A stretch of 9,164 nt of DNA from NCBI GenBank assembly GCA_029882675.1, contig JAOUKJ010000129.1, forward strand, positions 1-9,164. Reading direction: 5' to 3'. The stretch comes from Cyclobacteriaceae bacterium (GTDB taxonomy: Bacteria > Bacteroidota > Bacteroidia > Cytophagales > Cyclobacteriaceae). Both the position numbers and the translations under genes were made by a program. The notes under the pieces are model-generated. The model made no database searches and was not told where the DNA came from. It was given only the letters and a program-made list of their open reading frames with translations. Positions 5,109-9,164 of this stretch are shown in pieces; the stretch's first letter is position 1; each line of letters opens with the position of its first letter.

Positions 5109-6890
5109 TCATTCCGCTAATTTTTGCCTCACCACTTGCACTTCCTGTTCACTCACTGGCTCTGCTTCATTCCCAAAGTTTGACCGAATAAAAGTAAGTA
5201 CTTCAGCGGCTTGTTTATCCGAGAGGAAGCTGTGTTGTGGCATCAGGTTATTGTACGGTTCGCCATTCACAATGATGGGTCCCTCCATGCCGTGTAAGAG
5301 TATTTCGATGAGCTTGTCCTTATTTCCGGTGACCCAGTCGGTACCTTGCAGTGGAGGAAACCGGCCAGAGGCTCCCCGGCCATTCATCTGGTGACAGGCA
5401 CTGCAATAGCGGTAATAGGTGTATTCACCCCCTTCTTCATTTCCTTTTTGTAAGTTATCCGCTGTAATGTCCGGTGTGCGGATATGCGATAGTTGTTTGT
5501 GTTCTTCCATTGATGTCAGCTGGGACGATCCGAAATTTCCCTTATCGCCTTTATACATCACCCGCCATACTTTCCCTTTTTCTGTCTCGGAAAGGTATAA
5601 TGAGCCGTCCGGCCCTTCGGCGATACCCATAGGCCGGTATGTGGCATCGCTCACATTGACGATGGGATCTGTTCCGGCAAAGCCGTCGGCAAAGACTTCC
5701 CATTTTCCGGTAGGGACACCGTTTTCAAAGGGGATAAAACAGACGAAATATCCGGCCTGGGGATAGGGAGCTCTGTTGGTGGAGCCATGGAAGGCCGCAA
5801 AGGCCCCGTTTTTATATCTTTCAGGATACTGGTCACCATGATAAAAAACAAGGTCATTTGGGGCCCAGTGCCCGGGAAACCCCATAAGTGGGAGATCGTA
5901 ATCGCTGCAACGTCCCACAGTATTGCCATCTCCTCCATATTCCGGAGCCAAAACTTTTTTATCCTGTACCTGGTCGTAATAGCAGTATGGCCAGCCAAAA
6001 TGACTGCCTTCTGTTACTTTGATCAACTCTTCAGCCGGTAGAACGGCGCTTTGCCAGGGATCATAGATGGAGGGAAAAAGGCGGAGCAGGTCATCACGGC
6101 CATGGATGATAATGTACAGGTTTTCATCTACCGGGTTCCAGTCCATCGCGACCACACTGCGAATGCCCGAGGCCCATTGCCGACCGTCTTTTTGGGTCTG
6201 GTTTGGCTTGTCGGCAGCGTATACCCAAACCCCGGCATGCTGTTCCAATTGGGGGCAGGGATCCTGGCCTGCCTGGCCAGGTGTACGTTTGGGCTCCTGG
6301 CAGGCGTTAGAAGGCGCCCCATAGGGTACGTACATGAAACCCTTGTTGTCGAATGATAGGGGTTTGGCAATGTGTTCATGGCGTCCGTGTGCATGGTCGT
6401 CAATGACGATGGTCTCAATCAGGGTGTCGGGTAGAGCCTGTCCGGGAATGAGCCGGGAGCGATATACGGCCAGCTCTGTGCTAAAATACAGGTAACCATT
6501 GTATATGCGCATGGCCGTGCCATAACTGCCTTCGTATTTGTATTGGCCAAACTCCTGAATCACGTCTGCTTTGCCATCCCCGGTAGTATCGCTAAGCACC
6601 ACATTACCACCGCCTTCACGCTCAAAACGCAATTTGATGTAGATGTTTCCTGCCTCACTTACGGCCATTTGCCTGGCCCGACCTGCCAGGCTATCCACTA
6701 CCACAACAGCCTCAAATCCTTCGGGCAGGGCAAGTCCGCCATTGTCCGGATCAGCGGGCGGTAGAGGTGCCTTCTGATCACAAGAAGTGAATGAATAAAA
6801 GATGCATATCAGAAAAAATATGTAAAAAACTGATCCCACAGCCCCCCTGTATTTTTTTAGGCCCCACTGGGACGAAGAAAAAGGATTCAT
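5109..6890 (-). CDS. PQQ-type sugar dehydrogenase (sorbosone dehydrogenase-like) fused to cytochrome c, lipoprotein
   Basis: The 593-residue product has a long N-terminal signal with lipobox FTSC (Cys37), so it is likely anchored at the periplasmic face. Residues about 55-447 form a beta-propeller of the soluble glucose/sorbosone dehydrogenase class: LPEGFEAVVVVDSLAGRARQ (55-74), DDHAHGRHEHIAKPLSFD with a candidate catalytic His, YVPYGAPSN, SGIRSVVAMDWNP, GSHFGWPYCYYD and PMGIAEGPDGSLYLSET. Residues about 480-575 are a c-type cytochrome: CSACH (496-500) binds haem and Met550 in NLMPQHSFLSD is the likely sixth ligand. Substrate electrons would pass from the propeller cofactor to the fused haem and on to the respiratory chain. 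PQQ use is inferred from the family. The ATG at 6890 is the only Met before the mature domain and lies inside an 11-bp inverted repeat. The stop at 5109 is followed by hairpin and octamer repeats. The sugar or alcohol substrate is unknown. Confidence 0.92.
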   Translation of the reverse strand: MNPFSSSQWGLKKYRGAVGSVFYIFFLICIFYSFTSCDQKAPLPPADPDNGGLALPEGFEAVVVVDSLAGRARQMAVSEAGNIYIKLRFEREGGGNVVLSDTTGDGKADVIQEFGQYKYEGSYGTAMRIYNGYLYFSTELAVYRSRLIPGQALPDTLIETIVIDDHAHGRHEHIAKPLSFDNKGFMYVPYGAPSNACQEPKRTPGQAGQDPCPQLEQHAGVWVYAADKPNQTQKDGRQWASGIRSVVAMDWNPVDENLYIIIHGRDDLLRLFPSIYDPWQSAVLPAEELIKVTEGSHFGWPYCYYDQVQDKKVLAPEYGGDGNTVGRCSDYDLPLMGFPGHWAPNDLVFYHGDQYPERYKNGAFAAFHGSTNRAPYPQAGYFVCFIPFENGVPTGKWEVFADGFAGTDPIVNVSDATYRPMGIAEGPDGSLYLSETEKGKVWRVMYKGDKGNFGSSQLTSMEEHKQLSHIRTPDITADNLQKGNEEGGEYTYYRYCSACHQMNGRGASGRFPPLQGTDWVTGNKDKLIEILLHGMEGPIIVNGEPYNNLMPQHSFLSDKQAAEVLTFIRSNFGNEAEPVSEQEVQVVRQKLAE

Positions 6891-6948
6891 GCGATTTACT
6901 GGTTAAAGTTCAGTTGGTAAAATAGTAATTTTTTCGCAATCGCATGAA
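6886..6948 (-). promoter_or_regulatory. 11-bp perfect inverted repeat covering the dehydrogenase start codon
   Basis: TTCATGCGATT (6886-6896) and AATCGCATGAA (6938-6948) are perfect inverse complements separated by 41 bases. On the coding (minus) strand the second arm contains the ATG at 6890-6888, so in the mRNA the start codon would be paired in an 11-bp stem. The first arm also contains an ATG opening a 12-codon upstream frame (including stop) that ends inside the loop. This could be a translation-blocking structure or a binding site for a dimeric regulator; which one is inference. No Shine-Dalgarno is visible. Confidence 0.6.
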
Positions 6949-6975
6949 GAAAAGTTTCCAACACCAGGGCAAATA

Positions 6976-6995
6976 GAAAATATTATAGCAAAAAG
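6976..6995 (-). promoter_or_regulatory. possible -10 region of the dehydrogenase gene
   Basis: On the minus strand TTTTTGCTATAATATTTTC contains a perfect TATAAT about 95 bases ahead of the start codon, and TATTTG a little further on is close to, but not, TAnnTTTG. No good upstream element at the right distance was seen. In AT-rich intergenic DNA this is weak evidence. Confidence 0.2.
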
Positions 6996-7012
6996 GGTTG
7001 GTATTTTATTAC

Positions 7013-7068
7013 TTACTAATTACTACTTACTACTTACTATTTACTACTTACTACTTACTACTTACTAC
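7013..7068. repeat. heptamer tandem repeat TTACTAC, eight units
   Basis: Eight contiguous 7-bp units: six are TTACTAC, one is TTACTAA (7013-7019) and one TTACTAT (7034-7040); similar sequence continues to about 7077. The stop codon of the alpha-2-macroglobulin gene (7058-7060) and its last codons lie inside the array. On the minus strand the unit reads GTAGTAA, which carries stops in every frame within three units. Confidence 0.95.
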
Positions 7069-9164
7069 TAATTACTATCCTCCCCCCCTCCGAATGCGCC
7101 CCAAACTCCGGGGCATACATGCACTGAATACTGGTGACGCCATTGGAGAAGTTCCCGGCTATGTTTACGGTCAGATCATATTCAAAAACATAAGTCCCTT
7201 TGGGTAAATAATCAAAGAAGAAGTTGGTGGAGGCGTCTTTGGTACTTTCATAATACCCCAGGTTGTCCTGCCAGCGGTAGCCGGAGAACACATTGACGGG
7301 CTCCAGCCCGGCGGCCCGCATGTCTTTCATGTGTACATACTCCATATCGCGGTCGGAGCGTAGTTCTATCCGCACCCTGATCTTGTCGCCGGGTTTTAGG
7401 GCAGTGTCTTCCTCTACCGGGGTGATCACCGGGCCGGAAGGGGTGTTCTTGCGCAGAAAGAGCTTCTTGTCCAGTTGCAAGGGCGTTTTGTGTGGTGTGA
7501 TCTTGTCCAACTGCTCGAAATATTGCCAGTACAACGCCCCCCAGGCTACACCATCATCTTTTTTGGTGACTTTAGCGGTGGCCATTTCCGGACTGATTTC
7601 CCCGCCATTCCAGGAGGTTTTGAAATAGCCGGTACCGGCGTCAGGTTTGCTCCCGTTAGTGGTGAAGGGATCAATCTTTTCCCTTCCTATCCATAGCTCT
7701 ACGGGCGTGTCACTAACCAGCCAGTCTGTGCCGCTCAACAACAGCGCATAGCATGCGGCGGCTGTGGCCTTGGTGGTTTTCCAGTCCTGTGTTTGTTTTT
7801 GCTTGAGGAGCCAGAGTTTCATAGCTTCAACGCTTTCCCGGTCATTGGCCACCTCATCAAAAGCCTCGATGAGCAGGGACTGGGTCTCAATGGGGGCCTG
7901 ATACCAGTAATAGCCGCCAGTGTTTTCTTTCCAATACATACCCAGTTCTTCGTGTTGGATGGCATTTTCCCGGAGCGAGGCCATGATCATATCTGTGGTT
8001 TTTTTATGACCATCGGCATTATTTCGGAGCAGGGCCAGGGCGATCATCCCCTGGGTGTAGCGGTCTTTTTTGTTCCAGTAGCTGGCGGCCTGCTCCAGAT
8101 AGTAGGTATAGGCCTCTTTGTTTTTTGCATCCAGAGACACTTCTTTCAGGAAGAAACTCCGGGCATAGAGATAATGTATCTGTGAACGGGTGATGTGTTC
8201 TTTTTTCAGATCATCAGTCCTTTTTTTCAAGCTTTGGTAGTCGTCATGGATTTCACCGTCGAGGTAGCTGACGGCCTGTTGCATCATGTGCATTACCTTT
8301 TCGTTGTCCTGTATTATACCCACGCCCAGGTGATCCAGGTGGCCAAGGCCGGTCACGATGTGTTGGGTGATATACCGGTCTTCACGCATGCCCTTAAACC
8401 AGGGCCATCCGCCATTGTTTAGCTGTGCCTGTTGCAGTTTGGTCATGGCCCGGCCCAGTTCGTCCTGCATCCGGTTGACATCAAACAGCAGAGCCACCCT
8501 TTTCTTACGCTCCTGCTCATCAGTGGCTTGTAACACCCAGGGGGTTTCCTCCAGCATAAGCGCTTTCAACTCCTGGTTTTTTTCCAGATTGGAGAGGAAA
8601 GCTTCCGGACTGCCTTTCCATGCCTCGAATACGGCCTTTATACGCGGACTGGAATTGACAATGTGCGAAGCCAGGGCATTGGCATAAAAACGGCTGAAAA
8701 CCTGCTCCGAACACTCATACGGATACTCCATCAGGTAGGGGAGGGCCTGCACGGCATACCAGGCCGGGTTGGAGGTGAACTCCAAGGTGAGCTTATGGTG
8801 TGTCAGGGTCGTGGACTGGTTGTTGGCCAGTTTGTCCAGCACAAAGGTTTTTGATTGTCCGCCGCGAATGGGCAGGGGCAGGGCCTCGGTCACCAACATG
8901 CGGTTGGTGAGTACGGGTATGGCCATTTCTTCACCATCGGAGAAATGGCCGGCCTGTGCCACTACCCGGTAGGTGATGGCTTGGTACCCTTCCGGTATAT
9001 GGATGTCCCAACTTACGGAAGTACTTTTACCATGGGGTAGCGTAAACGGGTTTGTATCATTACTACGAAGTATTTCTGCACCAATGGGTTGCATGTTCAG
9101 CGCGTTGAAGAAGAATATTTTGGCTGTCCCTTTCAGGTCTTTATCAGCGAGGTTGGTGATTTTG
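7058..9164 (-). CDS. alpha-2-macroglobulin family protein, C-terminal part (5' end outside window)
   Basis: The frame is open to the right edge; about 701 residues are visible, starting KITNLADKDLKGTAKIFFFN just upstream of an internal Met (9094). The family inhibits foreign proteases by trapping them after bait-region cleavage, at the periplasmic side in bacteria. The thioester motif C-S-E-Q is encoded at 8713-8702 within YPYECSEQVF; Cys and Gln needed for the bond are present. It opens the thioester alpha-helical domain (about 8750-7650; helical repeats with LNNGGWPWFKG and QTQDWKTTKATAAACYALLL). The C-terminal domain has EYVHMKDMRAAGLEPVNVFS, GYYESTKDASTNFFFDYLPKG and SIQCMYAPEFGAHSEG, classic for Bacteroidota members. 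Full proteins are usually near 1,800-2,000 residues, so the signal peptide, MG domains and bait region lie beyond the window. The last residues SSK and the stop are encoded by a heptamer repeat. A penicillin-binding protein PbpC partner, frequent in this family, is not in the window. Confidence 0.95.
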   Translation of the reverse strand, partial: KITNLADKDLKGTAKIFFFNALNMQPIGAEILRSNDTNPFTLPHGKSTSVSWDIHIPEGYQAITYRVVAQAGHFSDGEEMAIPVLTNRMLVTEALPLPIRGGQSKTFVLDKLANNQSTTLTHHKLTLEFTSNPAWYAVQALPYLMEYPYECSEQVFSRFYANALASHIVNSSPRIKAVFEAWKGSPEAFLSNLEKNQELKALMLEETPWVLQATDEQERKKRVALLFDVNRMQDELGRAMTKLQQAQLNNGGWPWFKGMREDRYITQHIVTGLGHLDHLGVGIIQDNEKVMHMMQQAVSYLDGEIHDDYQSLKKRTDDLKKEHITRSQIHYLYARSFFLKEVSLDAKNKEAYTYYLEQAASYWNKKDRYTQGMIALALLRNNADGHKKTTDMIMASLRENAIQHEELGMYWKENTGGYYWYQAPIETQSLLIEAFDEVANDRESVEAMKLWLLKQKQTQDWKTTKATAAACYALLLSGTDWLVSDTPVELWIGREKIDPFTTNGSKPDAGTGYFKTSWNGGEISPEMATAKVTKKDDGVAWGALYWQYFEQLDKITPHKTPLQLDKKLFLRKNTPSGPVITPVEEDTALKPGDKIRVRIELRSDRDMEYVHMKDMRAAGLEPVNVFSGYRWQDNLGYYESTKDASTNFFFDYLPKGTYVFEYDLTVNIAGNFSNGVTSIQCMYAPEFGAHSEGGRIVISSK

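Noticed and set aside
4897..5394. 165-codon plus-strand frame full of Tyr/Thr/Pro repeats
   Set aside because: Its first half is the octamer repeat translated and its second half is antisense to the dehydrogenase cytochrome domain; no independent coding signal.

Overview
The window looks like a piece of a Bacteroidota (Cytophagia/Flavobacteriia-like) chromosome. The evidence is the kind of protein families present: a GMC oxidoreductase with a gluconate-dehydrogenase subunit-3 partner, a lipoprotein sulfatase, a PQQ-type sugar dehydrogenase fused to cytochrome c, a thioester alpha-2-macroglobulin with the Bacteroidota C-terminal domain, and HigBA/DUF433 toxin-antitoxin families. Genes lack Shine-Dalgarno sequences, several lipoprotein signals are present, and one clear TAnnTTTG/TTTG promoter is visible. 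No taxonomic search was possible.

Layout. Positions 1-391 hold a tRNA-Leu-like 5' half on the minus strand behind a good Bacteroidota promoter, then AT-rich DNA with a palindrome and a short heptamer repeat. Positions 392-1862 (plus strand) hold a broken GMC oxidoreductase gene (two internal deletions and one nonsense codon) followed by its apparently intact subunit-3 partner. Positions 1909-3220 (plus strand) are a small, AT-richer accessory patch: an intact GIY-YIG/DUF4357 nuclease-like gene sits between a 30-codon stub of a DUF433 antitoxin and decayed remains of a higB-higA module. None of these stubs is long enough to stand out as an ORF; they were found by reading the intergenic DNA in all frames.

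Positions 3223-9164 (minus strand) hold three large envelope-directed genes, each starting its own block: the 3' two thirds or less of an alpha-2-macroglobulin (running off the right edge), a PQQ-type dehydrogenase/cytochrome c lipoprotein, and a sulfatase lipoprotein. The gaps between them are packed with tandem repeats: a heptamer array that contains the alpha-2-macroglobulin stop codon, and a 16-unit octamer array bracketed by two identical 24-bp hairpin elements, next to a different heptamer array. The dehydrogenase start codon lies inside one arm of a perfect 11-bp inverted repeat, which would fold over the start codon in the mRNA.

How they work together: the GMC/subunit-3 pair and the PQQ/cytochrome c protein are both periplasmic sugar- or alcohol-oxidising systems that feed the respiratory chain; the former has been lost by mutation, the latter is intact. 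The sulfatase would desulfate an organic sulfate, plausibly a polysaccharide, outside the inner membrane. The alpha-2-macroglobulin would trap foreign proteases in the periplasm. No single new multi-gene system is evident; the most unusual items are the start-codon hairpin, the bracketed octamer array, the sulfatase CTTTR active-site signature and the toxin-antitoxin graveyard around the GIY-YIG gene.
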